Assembly (NCBI GenBank): GCA_039519185.1
Contig: CM076850.1
Location: forward strand, 157,648,462 to 157,712,461
DNA: 64,000 nt
Reading direction: 5' to 3'
Source: Astragalus membranaceus
Lineage: Eukaryota; Streptophyta; Magnoliopsida; Fabales; Fabaceae
Shown: positions 44,839 through 56,887 of the stretch, piece by piece
Numbering within the stretch: the stretch's first letter is position 1
Layout of the letters: each line of letters starts with the position of its first letter
Notes under the pieces: generated by a model
What the model was told of the DNA's origin: nothing
What the model saw: the letters and a program-made list of their open reading frames with translations, nothing else
Database searches by the model: none
Position numbers and translations under genes: made by a program

Positions 44839-46116
44839 ATGGCTGAAAATCCACCGGGCAGACGCACTCTCAATGATTTTGGGAGGAGAACTCGAAGCAC
44901 ACATAGTAGCACCTTCCAACCAGTATGGGCTGCCACATTTGACATCAAGTCATCTGTTCTATCCGCATTAAGGGCAAAGCCGTTTTCTGGGTCAGATACT
45001 GAAGACCCCAATCAGCACTTATCCTACTTCCATGAAGTCTGTGGAACCACGTATCCTGAGGGAGTGGATGAAAATTCCAAACACTTGCGTCTTTTTCCTT
45101 TCACTTTAACAGGCAGAGCAAAGGATTGGTTGAATACTCTCCCACCCGGGACTATTAATGCTTGGAGTGACCTTGAAGATAAGTTCCTAACCAGGTTCTT
45201 CCCTATCTCCAAGTTCATTGAAAAGAGGGGCGAAATCTCCAATTTTACACAAAAGGATTCAGAACTCCTATACGATTCTTGGAAGAGATTTAAGCTGTCA
45301 TTAAGGAATTGTCCGGGGCATGGTATTGATGATTTTGTGCAGTTACAAACCTTCTATCATGGATTGCAACCTCAAACAAGGATGATACTAGATACCTCAG
45401 CTGGAGGGTCTTTGGGTAACAAAACCTGGGAAGAAGCTAAACAACTGATAGATGACATGACATCAAATGAATATAGAATGCCGAATGAGTGTATAGCTGT
45501 ACAGAAAAAGAATATGTTGGAACTGGACTCTAACAGCGCAGTGTTAGCTCAACAAAAGCTAATGTCTCTTCAAATCGAATCTCTCGCCAAACAAGTGGCT
45601 GCTGCCTTGGAGAGTAGAGCAACTTCTCACCCAACAATTACTCAAGTAGAACAACTTTATAACCAGGGAACTCAGTTGGACGATGCACTATCCCAATGTA
45701 TGCAAACGACTCAGACCACATTGCAATCCCAAGAACAAGTCATACAAAGTATGGGGAAGAATCACGAAACCTCTATGAAGAACTTGGAAATGCAGGTTAG
45801 TCAGTTGTCAAAGCAATTTGTTGATGCATCTAAAAGTGATTCTGAGACCGTAGATAACCCGAGGAAGGAGAGTTGTAAGGCTGTTTCTCTGAGAAGCGGT
45901 AAAGAGCTGAAACCTGTAGAGGTGACCAAAACCCAACCTAGGGAGGAAAATAGTGAAGCCGAGGTTCAGAAAGGGGAGTTGCAAGATAAAGATGAAGGAG
46001 TTGAACATGAGCGTGGGAGAAAAACTGAGGGAGCAGTGAAGTCTAACCCAATAAAAATGCTTTTTCTAACAATTTGCAGGTTGAAGAGAAGCCTAAAGGA
46101 ATTCCCTCATACATGA
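44839..46116 (+). pseudogene. Athila gag
   Basis: From ATG 44839 (MAENPPGRRTLNDFGRRTRS) the frame runs about 425 codons. The gag core is clear: HLSYFHEVCGTTYPEGVDEN, LFPFTLTGRAKDWLNTLPPG, LEDKFLTRFFPISK and DFVQLQTFYHGLQPQTRM. A coiled-coil-like glutamine-rich region follows (residues about 230-340), then a highly charged tail. Near 46070 the frame slips into that of the protease. The CTAAC and TTTGCAG sequence there also resembles a splice acceptor. Confidence 0.88.
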
Positions 46117-47011
46117 AGCTGCCATACCCTCAAAGAAAGAAGAAAAATCAACAGGATGAGCAATTCTCAAGGTTTATGGAAATCTTCTCTAACCCCCAAA
46201 TCAACATTCCGTTTGCAGAAGCCTTAGAGCAGATGCCAGTCTATGCAAAGTTTATGAAAGAATTGTTGACTAAAAAGAGGAGGTTCAAAGACGACGAGAC
46301 TGTGGCGCTGACCGAAGAATGCAGTGCCATCATTCAGAGGAAACTCCCCCCGAAGTTAAAAGATCCGGGAAGTTTCACAATACCCTGCACCATAGGTAAC
46401 TTGAAAATAGGGAAAGCTCTTTGTGATTTGGGGGCGAGCATCAACTTGATGCCCTTATCCATGTTGAAGAAGCTTGGTGGGGTGAAGTGAAGCCCACTAG
46501 GATAACACTGCAGCTCGCCGATAAATCAATCAAACATCCTTATGGGATTTTGGAAGATGTCGTGGTAAGGGTTGACAAATTTTTGTTTCCGGTTGATTTC
46601 GTAATTCTTAATATGGAAGAAGATATAGAGGTGTCAATTCTCCTCGGTCGACCATTCCTTGCCACTGGGCGAGCTCTGGTAGACGTTCAACAAAGGAAAC
46701 TAATGTTGAGATTCCAAGACGAGAAGGTAACTTTTAATGTCTTCGAGGCTATGCGTCACCCAGACGATCAAGAGAAATGTTTTAGGGTGGATGTGGTTGA
46801 AGACTCGGTAAAAGAAGCATTTAGACATAATATACCTTCCCGTCCCTTGGAGAAAGTGATTGTGAACTCCATTGAGGGGGTAGAGGAAGAATTGGACAGT
46901 GAGACCAAGGACTGTATTCGTCAGTTTGAAGCCTCACAGGTAGAAAGGACTTTTAAGAAAAGAGAAGAGTTGAGTAGGGGGAAAATCCAGAAAAAGGAAA
47001 TCTTGAATTGA
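46074..47011 (+). pseudogene. Athila protease region
   Basis: PFAEALEQMPVYAKFMKELL, KLPPKLKDPGSFTIPCTIG and the aspartic-protease site ALCDLGASINLMPLS are typical of Athila; DLG replaces D-S/T-G in this lineage. A frame change at about 46487 separates it from KPTRITLQLADKSIKHPYG and ILLGRPFLATGRALVDVQQ, the rest of the fold. The frame ends in an ATGA overlap with the RT frame at 47008. Confidence 0.87.
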
Positions 47012-48543
47012 AACAACTTCCCCCTCATTTGAAGTATGTATTCCTCGGGGGCAACGATCAACACCCGGCCATTATAAGTAGTTCCCTAACTCAGCTGGAA
47101 GAAGAAAAATTGATAACAGTGTTGAGAGCAAATAAAACTGCTTTAGGTTGGGTTATCTCAGATCTTAAGGGGATTAGCCCAGCTTTTTGCATGCACAAAA
47201 TAAAGCTCGAGGAAGAGTTCAAACCTGTTATACAACCGCAGCGGAGGTTGAACCCGACCATGAAAGAGGTAGTGAGGAAAGAAGTACTGAAGCTTTTAGA
47301 TGCCGGAATGATCTACCCCATTTCAGACAGCTCGTGGGTGAGTCCGGTGCATGTGGTGCCCAAGAAGGGTGGTATGACTGTGGTGAAAAACGAGAAGAAT
47401 GAGCTTATCCCTACTCGCACAGTCATTGGGTGGAGAATGTGTATTGACTATTGGAGATTGAATCAAGCCACTCGGAAGGATCACTTCCCTCTGCCATTCA
47501 TGGATCAGATGCTAGAAAGACTGGCGGGACAAGCCTTTTATTGCTTCCTGGATGGGTATTCCGGGTACAATCAAATAGCTGTGGATCCCGAAGATCAAGA
47601 GAAGACTGCCTTCACATGTCCATTTGGTGTGTTCGCCTATCGGAGGATGCCCTTCGGCTTGTGCAATGCCCCTGCAACTTTTCAAAGGTGTATGTTGCCC
47701 ATTTTCTCTGACATGATGGAAAACGCAATCGAGGTATTTATGGATGACTTTTCTGTGTTTGGCATTTGTTACGATTCTTGTTTGGCTAACCTGAATACCG
47801 TTTTGAAGAGATGCACCGAAACCAATTTAGTTCTGAATTGGAAGAAGTGTCACTTTATGGTTCAAGAAGGAATTGTTCTTGGCCATAAGATCTCAGCAAA
47901 AGGTATCGAGGCCGACCCAGTAAAAATCGAAGTTATAGAAAAGCTGCCTCCCCCTACGAATGTAAAGGGAGTGAGAAGTTTTTTAGGACACGCCGGATTC
48001 TATCGGTGTTTCATAAAAGGCTTCTCAAAGATTGCAAAACCCTTAAGCAATCTGCTTGTTAAGGAAAATGATTTTGTTTTTGACAATGAATGTCTGCTTG
48101 CTTTCAATATATTAAAGAAACAACTGACTTCGGCCCCAGTCATTGTAGCCCCTAACTGGGATATGCCCTTTGAACTAATGTGTGATGCTAGTGATTATGC
48201 AGTGGGCGCTGTGCTGGGGCAACGATCAGAGAAATTCTTTCATGTTATATACTATGCTAGCAAGGTTTTGAATGAAAATCAGGTAAACTATGCCACGACG
48301 GAAAAGGAATCGCTAGCCATAGTATTTGCACTGGAAAAATTTCGCTCCTATCTGGTTGGGTCCAAAGTTATTGTATTTACTGACCATGTAGCAATCAAAT
48401 ACCTGCTAACGAAGGGCGAGTCTAATCCTCGACTCCTTAGATGGATTTTGCTTTTGCAGGAATTCGATTTGGAAATCAAGGATAAAAAGGGAGCGAGAAC
48501 GTGGTGGCTGATCACTTGTCCCGACTGGAAAACAAAGAGGTGA
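47008..48543 (+). pseudogene. Athila reverse transcriptase-RNase H
   Basis: 511 codons with RT motifs [35 protein letters not shown] palm (read [20 protein letters not shown]), [15 protein letters not shown] and catalytic FMDDFSVFG. RNase H shows [36 protein letters not shown] and [12 protein letters not shown]. The tail after KDKKGAR is frameshifted near 48497; the expected [13 protein letters not shown] continues in the next frame. Confidence 0.93.
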
Positions 48544-49895
48544 CTATTCGGGAAGCAGAAATTCTGGAAGAATTCCCCGATGAGAAATTGTTAGCTATTG
48601 AAGAGATACTGTGGTTTGCTGACATAGCAAACTACAAGGCAGGGGGAATGGTACCAGAAGATTTCACATGGCAGCAAAAGAAGAAGTTCCTCCGTGAGGT
48701 CAAACAATATCTTTGGGACGACCCATTCCTCTTTAAGATTGGTGCCGATGGACTTCTTAGAATATGTGTCTGGGGGAGTGAGAGTCGGCAGATCTTGTGG
48801 CATTGTCACGATTCCCCATGTGGAGGGCATTACAATGGGGAACGCACAGCAGCAAAGGTTCTCCAATCAGGTTTTTATTGGCCATCCATATTTAAGGATG
48901 CACATAATTATGTAAAGAGTTGCGATAGATGCCAAAGGACTGGCAATAATTCTCGTAAGGGGGAGATGCCATTGAACCCTATACTGGAAATAGAGGTTTT
49001 TGATTGTTAGGGAATTGACTTCATGGGTCCCTTTCCGCCATCTCATTCTTGTCAGTACATATTGGTGGCGGTGGATTATGTTTCGAAATGGGTGGAAGCC
49101 ATTGCAACCCCTAAGAATGACGCCCAAACGGTGGTCAAATTTGTCAAGCAAAATATCTTCGCAAGATTCGGTGTACCAAGAGTCTTGATCAGTGATGGGG
49201 GTAGCCACTTCTGTAACACTCAACTGAACAATGTGCTATCTAAATATAGTGTAAAGCATAAAGTGTCCACCCCCTATCACCCTCAGTGCAATGGTCAGGT
49301 CGAAGTCTCAAACAGAGAATTAAAGAAAATTCTGGAAAAAACTGTGGGGAACTCAAGGAAAGATTGGGCTATGAAGATAGATGATACGCTGTGGGCATAC
49401 AGGACAGCATACAATACACCATTAGGAATGTCTCCCTACCAATTGGTCTATGGCAAATCTTGTCATTTACCGGTTGAGCTGGAACACAAAGCTTATTGGG
49501 CGTTGAAATTCCTAAATTTTGACCCTGCAGCAAGTGGAGAGAAGAGGATCTTACAGCTACATGGGTTGGATGAGATGCGCCTTCATGCATATGAGAACAA
49601 CCGTATTTACAAAGAAAAAATGAAGAGGTACCATGACAAGCACATTTCAAGAAAGGAATTTCAACCTGGGCAACAAGTGTTGCTGTTTAACTCAAGGCTC
49701 AGATTATTTCCAGGAAAATTGAAATCCAAGTGGTCGGGGCCCTTTCTGGTTAAAGAAGTGACACCATATGGGGCGATCGAAGTAGAAGAGCCAGAGTCCA
49801 AAAGATCTTTTAAGGTCAACGGACAAAGACTCAAGCCATACCTTGGGAACACGGAAGAAGAGGCTCAAATGGTTCTAATGCTGAGAGATCCATGA
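48501..49895 (+). pseudogene. Athila integrase with one in-frame stop
   Basis: The zinc-binding module (CHDSPCGGHYNGERTAAKVL, SCDRCQRTGN) is followed by the catalytic core ([48 protein letters not shown]). A C-terminal [17 protein letters not shown] block follows. A TAG at 49008-49010 replaces the tryptophan usual in [13 protein letters not shown]. The frame is otherwise open to 49895. Confidence 0.93.
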
Positions 49896-50636
49896 GACCT
49901 CAAAGACGTCAAGCTAGTGACGTTAAAGAAGCGCTTAATGGGAGGCAACCTATTGGTGATCTTTACTCTATTATCTTTTTGCTTTTATGTACTTTATTTT
50001 TCTTTTTGATTTTATTTTGCACTTTGGTCTGTACTATATTATTACAACTTATCCTGTGATATTGAGGCACCATTACCCTAGGCTTTTTGCAAGCAGCTTC
50101 AATTTTATGGTATTGTGGTATTTAGTTCATATGTTTTACATTTTACCTTGTGATTGCTAGTGTGTCAAATTTTATCATCAGGTATTGCTAGTGGTCATGC
50201 CAAAAGTTGAGGCAGACTGAGATCATCTGCGGGCATTCTCTCAAGTAACATCTCTTAAAATTCCCAGCTGTGAGGTTTGCCCCAAACACTTATTCTATTC
50301 ATTGTGTGATTATTCATTGCTTGCATTAGTCTGCAGAACTTGAGCTTGTACTTAACTATCTTGCATATGATTTATATATACACTGAGGCAATTTTTGAAA
50401 CCCTAAGCCTTTCAAGCCAACCCTCTAATTGCTATCCCTTGTTAGCCCCTCTGAGCCTAATTGTTTATTTTTTGTAATTCTCCTGCACATCATAGCCTAA
50501 GTTTTTCTTAACTTGGAGTTAGGTAAATTAAAGCATGGGAGTGGGGAAACATTCTAAGTTTGGGGTTGCTCATGGAATAGCAACATTCTAAGTTTGGGGT
50601 GGTATACAAGAGAAAGGAACATACAAGAAAAGAAGG

Positions 50637-50684
<48 letters not shown>

Positions 50685-51227
50685 CAAAAAAAAAAGTTAT
50701 ATATAAATAAATAAGTAAATAAGTAAATAAGTTCTTCTCTTGTGGAATGCTTTAAGAAAATGGGTAAGTGAGTGAGAATGTTGAAATTGACACATAGAGA
50801 AGTAGGCCTAACTCCAAGTTGTAACCTACTTATCCAAATGTATCCACCCTTACCTAAGTCCCATTACAACCTTTGAAAGCCCTCAAAAAGTGTGTATGTA
50901 TTTCTTGTGTATTGATTTGTATAGTACTTGTTCAAGCCTATGAAACGATGATGCAGGTACTGTGAATGGAGTGAATACCCTAAACACCTCAAGGAGAGAA
51001 ACATCGGTGAGATGTGTGAAAAAGAGATAACTTGAGAATACTTGCCTGCTTATGATCTTGTGTCTTACCGATTCAGTTGTCTTGCTACTGCATTAGTTTG
51101 ATGATAATTTTTGATATACTGTGTAGTATTGGTTTGTGTAGAATGTGTGACAGCTAAATAAAAAAAGTAGCCACAGCCTGAATTGAATGTTTGCTTGAGG
51201 ACAAGCAAAAGTTTAAGTTTGGGGTTG
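49896..51227 (+). other. Athila 3' untranslated region
   Basis: No ORF of substance. It contains a (TA)n microsatellite at 50641-50682 and polypurine-like CTAAGTTTGGGGTTG copies near 50552 and 50588, in addition to the one abutting the right LTR (AAGTTTGGGGTTG, ending 51227). Confidence 0.85.
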
Positions 51228-52427
51228 TGTTGACTCTCTGTCATATGATGCAAGTTGTCCAATTTTAGGACCAAATTGTGCAGGGTTTTGATTGTATTAT
51301 AGTCATTATCTGGGGATTTAGCTTAGTATTAGAATTTTGTAGTAGGAAGTCAAATTGTAAGCCATTCCTGCATTATTGGAGTTATTTTGTACTTGAAGAC
51401 CTCCAATTGGTGTGTTATCATTCGGCGAACCAGACACTTGCCCGGAGATGCAGCACAATTGGGAAGACTCAAGTTTCTGTTCAATATCGCGTCGCGACCA
51501 GGAGGGTTCGCGTCGCAATGGAAGCCTGATGCAGGAGCAACCTACAATTCTGTCCAATATCGCGTCGCGACGCGATGGCTTGCTGAAATTAGGGTTTTAA
51601 TTCAGTTTTTGCGTTTTTGAAAGGAGTTGGGTCAATTGGAGCGCAGCAGACGTTTTGGGAGCAGAGAAAAGCGAGATCCTGGGAGCTTTTCACCACTTGG
51701 GAACGAGGGTTGAAGGTTCCTATGTCTATCTTTACTTGTAATGCTTTCTCTACTCTAGTTATGTCTCTATTCACCATGTGTAACTAATTCTCTAAGATTA
51801 GAGAGAGATGATTCTCCCCGAACCTATGTTATGGATACTTTGTTATGGTTAATACAATTAGTTGTTTGAATGATCATAAGTCTATGCCTCTGATCGTAAT
51901 GCTTTATAGTTACATATGATAATTATAATGATTTAGGTTATGTGATCGCATAGGGATATGGGTTGCATGCTGGATATGGGGTATTAGATCATGTACTTGT
52001 GATCACCATAGAAATATGGGGTTGGATGCATGAATTCTTTATTTCTTAAGTTTATTGCTTTACCGGTTGGCATGATTCACCTAAGGAATTAGGGTAACTC
52101 AACTAGGTAAAAGGGGTTCTGAGGCAAGGAATTGTCCTTAACCTACTATAGTGAATTGAATCTTGTAGTTCAAACAATTAATCTGTAATTAGCTGAAGGT
52201 TCGTAACATAGGTGAAGGAGAGGATTCGACACCTAATCGCTTTGTCTCGCTATTTCAACAACAGTTTTATTTTTCGCGTTACGCAATTACAACTCGAATC
52301 AATTGTCACAATCTAGAATTAATCAAATTTGCTACTGTTACAACACGCAATCCCTGTGGAATCGGCCGGTTCTTACCGTTTTTACTATTACTTGCAACGT
52401 TTCGGTACACTTGCTGAATTGTTAACA
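51228..52427 (+). repeat. Athila 3' LTR
   Basis: 1200 bp, nearly identical to 43441-44641. Confidence 0.93.
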
Positions 52428-52432
52428 AAGAA

Positions 52433-52591
52433 CTCCATAGTTAAGCGTGTTTGGCTTGGAGTAGTAGTGAGATGGGTGACCTTCTGGGAAGTTTTCGAGA
52501 AAACATGCAAGTGAGGACAATGCATGCTGGAAAGACACATGTTGGTTTGTGGGGGCAGTTGACAGTTCAGAAAACAGTCTTGGATGTTACA
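52433..52591 (+). repeat. Cassandra right LTR, distal part
   Basis: Begins CTCCATAGTTAAGCGTG, continuing the 5S-like domain cut at 43440, with GGGTGACCTTCTGGGAAG intact. Ends GGATGTTACA. Confidence 0.92.
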
Positions 52592-52596
52592 GAAAA

Positions 52597-53816
52597 CACT
52601 CAATGCAAAAGTTGTATAACAAAAAACTTACAACATTAACATTGTGAGTAGGAAACCATGAGTAGTTAAAAACAAATTTGAACCAAACTGATCAATTAAT
52701 TGAAAAAGTGACTCGAACAAATCAAAACCAAATTAGTTTTTGCGGTTTTCAATTTTGTTTGGATCGGTTTGAAGTTTTTGTTTGGGTTGGTTTGGATTTG
52801 GACACCCCTACTAATACGTCTGCATTAAAAACTAACTTAAGCATCAAATTTTTTTACTACCTACCTCCACTCTATATTTAAATAGATAAATGTTAGTTGT
52901 TAGTGAGCTATGTTAATAACTAGGATTTGAACTCTCAACATCATTCTTCCTTCACACCTCTCACCTCAATCATTTGAGCTACACTTTTGGAGACATCTAC
53001 TCCCGCTCTGAGTCGCATTGGAGTGGAGAAGTCAACATCTTAGTTTTGGAGTTGATTCGAATTGAGCATCTTGAAGAAGTTATGTCGATGGCTTTCGACA
53101 TGAAGAAATTCGTGAAGTGGTATACCTTCAAGTGATGTATACTCTATATGGTGGAGTATGATAGTTCTTTGGAACTATGATTGTTGGTGTAGACAATGAA
53201 AGCGTGAGATGTCTCGTGGATCAATTACAATCAAGGTGGATATTGTTGGAGTTGATTGGAACTGAGCATCTTGAAGAAGTTCCGCATTGCTTAGCTTTGT
53301 GAAGGAAGGGGGAGGCTAAGGTTATATATATGGTCTCAAGTTCTCCTTTACAAGATGCACCGGTCAGAAACACTTTAACTTTGTATTTAACTTGTTTTTC
53401 TCTTATACTCTTGTTTTATAGTGTTGTGAGATGTAGTTAAATATTTACTTTAGAGGGTGTGGGTGTACTTGGGTCATTGGGTGCTTGAGAGAAGTCAATG
53501 TGTTGTAAAAAGTTTCACATTGTTATTCTCTAGTTGTTTGTCATAAGACAACTGTTCATGGTTTTTCTGGCTAGGAAAGACTTGGTATTTAACCGTGTCT
53601 ATTGTGACTCACCTCTCACCATAGTTATTTTTTGAAGGAGTATGTAGTGAGATGATATTGTAGAAATTCAGTGTATAAAATTAATTCTTTTATTTTTTTT
53701 ATGAATTATTTTAATTTTATTTTTTGATGAAATTTTTTATTAGCTTTTAAAATCAAAAAGTTATTTTTAAAAAAGTATAATCATATTCTAGAAAAACAAA
53801 CGTATAATGAGTAATC
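52597..53816. other. TE-derived flank with Ty1/copia LTR remnants
   Basis: The polypurine-like CAATCAAGGTGGATATTG at about 53228 is followed by TGTTGGAGTTGATTGGAACT (53245). A partial repeat of this lies at 53048 ('ttggagttgattcgaattgagc'). This is the usual arrangement at a copia 3' end. Termini and duplication could not be fixed. The remainder is AT-rich without genes. Confidence 0.4.
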
Positions 53817-54024
53817 GAGGGCTTCTAGGGTGAGGAATCAACTAAGTTTCTCATCAGTGAACCACTAAAATTGACCGTAGGATATAGTATAAAACCTCAT
53901 CAATTGATGAGATTTAATACTAGTTGACTCAATCTTAATCACTTATAGCATTTTACAAAATATCCTACCGTCAATTTTAGTGGTTCATTGGTGAGGGACT
54001 TAGTTGATCCCTCACCGTAGAAGC
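53817..54024. mobile_element. Long-TIR MITE
   Basis: Arms of nearly 60 bp are inverted copies: GGTGAGGAATCAACTAAGTT and CACTAAAATTGACCGTAGGA on the left, and the same with few changes on the reverse strand at the right. Direct 8-mers gagtaatc lie at 53809-53816 and 54025-54032, suggesting a hAT-type duplication. Confidence 0.7.
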
Positions 54025-54032
54025 GAGTAATC

Positions 54033-54574
54033 AGATTCTTGACTTAATCGGAGCACTGCAGTTCAATTTAGTCTGTCACACTAACAATATTTCTAATTAG
54101 TTACCGACATTCTCAAAACTGACTCAATTTAGTTCCTCAAATTCTCGAAGTCCATATGGTTCCTGACTTTTACAACTTAATATCAAACAGACCCCTCACT
54201 TTATCAAATATCAGGCACCAACCTGATACTAAGTTGTAAAAGTTAAGAACTTAATTTATACAATCTCCGGACAAGACAAAAAATGTTTTTTGGTGGTCCA
54301 GAATATAAAAAATAAACACTATTTTTATGATGTATTAAATGATAAATCTAAGTTTTACTCCTATTTAAGTGGTATAATTATGGGTGGTGTCATTAATTAG
54401 GAGTATAAATCATTATTTATTATTTAATGAAAATGACAATTTTGGAAAGATGTAAAACTTGTAGCCTTATTCAGGAATAGTTGATTTCATGTCATTCTTG
54501 AGTCGGTGTGATATAGGAAGGGTTTGTCTCCAAACCAAAAGTAGTATTAAGTAGTTAAAGTCAGTGACCATACT
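54033..54574. mobile_element. MITE arm and hairpin relic
   Basis: The block 54080-54150 ('taacaatatttctaattagt', 'ctcaatttagttcctcaaat') is an inverted match to 62558-62630, so one MITE seems to be split by the gag-only element 2. A second inverted pair (acttttacaacttaatatca versus its mirror) spans about 54168-54250. The rest is AT-rich and unassigned. Confidence 0.5.
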
Positions 54575-54719
54575 TGTTACGGATTGGGCTCAATCCTCAA
54601 TACTAAGGCCCAATGCCAAAAGGCAGATCCATTAACCAATGGTGGAGATCAAAGACCTAGATTCAATGGTTCACCTTGATTCCCAAAACCTATAAATACA
54701 CTACAAGAAAATTGCTCAT

Positions 54720-54950
54720 TTGCGACGGCAATTTCCGTCGCAAATGAACCTTTTTCCGTGGCAAATTTGAATTTGCGGCGGACGAAGAGTCGTGGCAAAA
54801 CAGCTCGTCGCAAAGCGTTTGCGACGAAACTCCCCATCGCAAATAATCCGTCGCAAACTCGTCGCAAGTCCGTCGCAAATATCCGTGGCAAAGTCGTCGC
54901 AAACTCAGACACCTTTTCGTCGCAAAGCCGTCGCAAATCCGTCGAAAATG
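54720..54950. repeat. CACTA 2 left subterminal repeat array
   Basis: About ten CGTCGCAAA copies and CGTGGCAAA variants, oriented as in CACTA 1. Confidence 0.82.
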
Positions 54951-56012
54951 TTAAAAAAAAAATTTAAAAAAAAATTAAATTATACATCCAAAATACTATT
55001 TAATAGTTATATCTATACATACTAATCAGTACTAATACATAGTTACACAATCATAGTTACAAAATCATATCATCTAGATGGACTTATACTGACTACACTA
55101 TGTCCTTTAAACACAAAATCTCAAATATCATCATATAACTATCAAACTACTATAATAAAAGGTGAGTAATATTTCCTCAGAACATTCTATACCTATATTG
55201 ATTGGACTATGTCCTTTTAACACAAAATGATGCTTGTGAAAAGAAAGTGAAAACTGCTACAAAAAAAAGTACTACAAAGTTTGCTCCAGATGCAGCTGAA
55301 GCAAAGTAGACTCTTCCTTGATGCCTGTGGACTAAGATGCTGGTGAATAAGTCTTCAAAGCCAGAGTTTCAGCTGCAAAAGTAAACATTCCAATAAGAAT
55401 GAAACTTAAAATAAATGCATAAGTATATGTGCAAGTGCAACACCTACTACTCTATATAGATCTAATCTAAGTTTGATTAATCTAAGTATATGTAAGTTCA
55501 TAACCTATTATGCTAAGCTAATTGAGCTGAAAACAACTTCTAATAATTGAAACATGAGTTATTTTTACATCAATTACTGGCAAAAAATAAGAATGAACTC
55601 ACATAAAAAGGAGAGGATCAAGAGTAAGCGAGAACAAGAATAAGAGTGCAAGCAGTCTGGATCAATATAAATATCTGAAATAGAAACAAGACCATCAATC
55701 CTTGTCATTCAATGGTGAAAGGCATTACAAATTTTTGGATACAAGAATTAAATTTTAAACCTGGTATTGTTGCTTCTTCAGTGTGTGCACTCCTCTTTTG
55801 ATGAGTTTCTGCCATCCAACTTTCTCCCTTGGTGATCTTTCTAGAGCAGCCGTTCTCTATAATGAAAAGTCACCACATTTGAACCTGTTTCCATAATAAT
55901 CAAAGAGAGGTGATGGTGAAATTAGATTAGAATGAAAACAGAAGTTTATAGGGTCCATAACAGAATCTTTGAGAATGCATTTCAGTTCTCTTTCAAAGTC
56001 GACTCATCCTCT
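54951..56012. other. CACTA 2 interior, left, unassigned
   Basis: A minus-strand exon-like stretch at about 55870-55765 reads LERSPREKVGWQKLIKRGVH and was not identified. Otherwise AT-rich. Confidence 0.35.
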
Positions 56013-56400
56013 GCCCCTTGATGCATAGTAGTCATAACCCATCAATGTTTGAGGTGGTCCAATTGAAATGCAATCATCACCTGTTTAAAACATGTTATTA
56101 AAAACTGCTTGTGTAAGAAATAGTGAAATAGTGAAATAGATACAGAAGCAAAGTGAACATTGCTCTTTAGTCATTTCCATTGCTTATCGTGGAGTTATAT
56201 ATACCAACAACCTGTGAATTTTCTACATGAATTCCATTAGTGGTGGGGATGAGTTTAGGTGAAGAAATGGACAGCCTCTCTTGGCAGCCATCAAATTTCA
56301 TATGGAACTGAGGACTGTTTTGAATTCTCAATCCAGTCACCTTCAAATTGGAGCTCATGAATATATGCACATCTGAATTGTAGTGGTGAAATCAACAGCA
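56013..56400 (-). pseudogene. Captured polygalacturonase (GH28) fragment
   Basis: The minus-strand exon (about 56370-56163) reads [20 protein letters not shown], then [27 protein letters not shown] following exon (56081-56013), after a CAG acceptor, reads GDDCISIGPPQTLMGYDYY. This is the beta-helix core of plant pectin-degrading polygalacturonases around the catalytic NTD and DD motifs. Here the NTDG motif is degraded to TTNG. The N- and C-terminal parts, including the GHG motif, are not found. Confidence 0.82.
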
Positions 56401-56784
56401 AAATGTACTTGTTGTGAATAAATATTAAGAGAAGAACTAAGTTTTGTGAGTCATTTTGTCAAACACATCACAAGTCTTAAATGTACTAAACTAAAACAAT
56501 GTAACTGATACAATAATCATTTAAAGTGTCCTATATTGGTGGATCAGCCAGGAGCACTCCTAATTAGAATTAGAATATTATGGAAGTTTATGCTATTTCC
56601 CCATCTTTACTACTCAGGTGTTTGCAATAGGTTATAAATGATAAATTTGTATGAGAATAGTTAGGCATAAACCTCTTAAGTTGAGAAAAGTCCCTTAACT
56701 TAGATTATCTACCAAAGCAATAAGAAGAAAGTAAGAAAACTAGGAAGGTAATTGATGATAATGGGAAGTATCAAGCTTTTTTAC

Positions 56785-56887
56785 CTGGTAATCGACTAAC
56801 AACGGTCCCCCATGGATCAATAATTAATGTGTCGCCGTAGCTTTCTCTTTTATCATTATGTTTGCCAGCTTGTGCGGCAGCTATGAC
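56785..56887 (-). pseudogene. Captured nitrilase-family exon (deaminated-glutathione amidase type)
   Basis: A 103-bp minus-strand exon, CAG acceptor to GTAAAA donor, encodes VIAAAQAGKHNDKRESYGDT and LIIDPWGTVVSRLP. This matches the carbon-nitrogen hydrolase family, in particular plant nitrilase-like proteins of the Nit1/NLP type. The catalytic Glu, Lys and Cys lie in exons not present here. Confidence 0.78.

Larger units (their letters stand above)
43441..52427 (+). mobile_element. Athila-type Ty3/gypsy retrotransposon, nested in Cassandra
   Basis: LTRs are 43441-44641 (1201 bp) and 51228-52427 (1200 bp), starting TGTTGACTC and ending TTAACA. A perfect duplication aagaa lies at 43436-43440 and 52428-52432. 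The primer-binding site TGGCGCCGTTGCCGGGGA (44648-44665) is complementary to tRNA-Asp, as in Athila. By hand count the LTRs differ by about 16 substitutions and one indel (about 1.3%), so this is the younger of the two full-length gypsy insertions. gag, protease, RT, RNase H and integrase are all present, broken by a few frameshifts and stops. Confidence 0.96.
42730..52591 (+). mobile_element. Cassandra TRIM (5S-rRNA-bearing LTRs), split by Athila
   Basis: LTR 1 is 42730-43138 (409 bp) and LTR 2 is 43192-43440 plus 52433-52591 (408 bp). The internal region is only 53 bp and starts with the tRNA-Met primer-binding site TGGTATCAGAGC (43141-43152). Both LTRs contain 5S rRNA-like sequence. A perfect 5-bp duplication gaaaa lies at 42725-42729 and 52592-52596. 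Terminal-repeat retrotransposons in miniature with 5S-like LTRs are the Cassandra family. No coding capacity. Confidence 0.93.
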
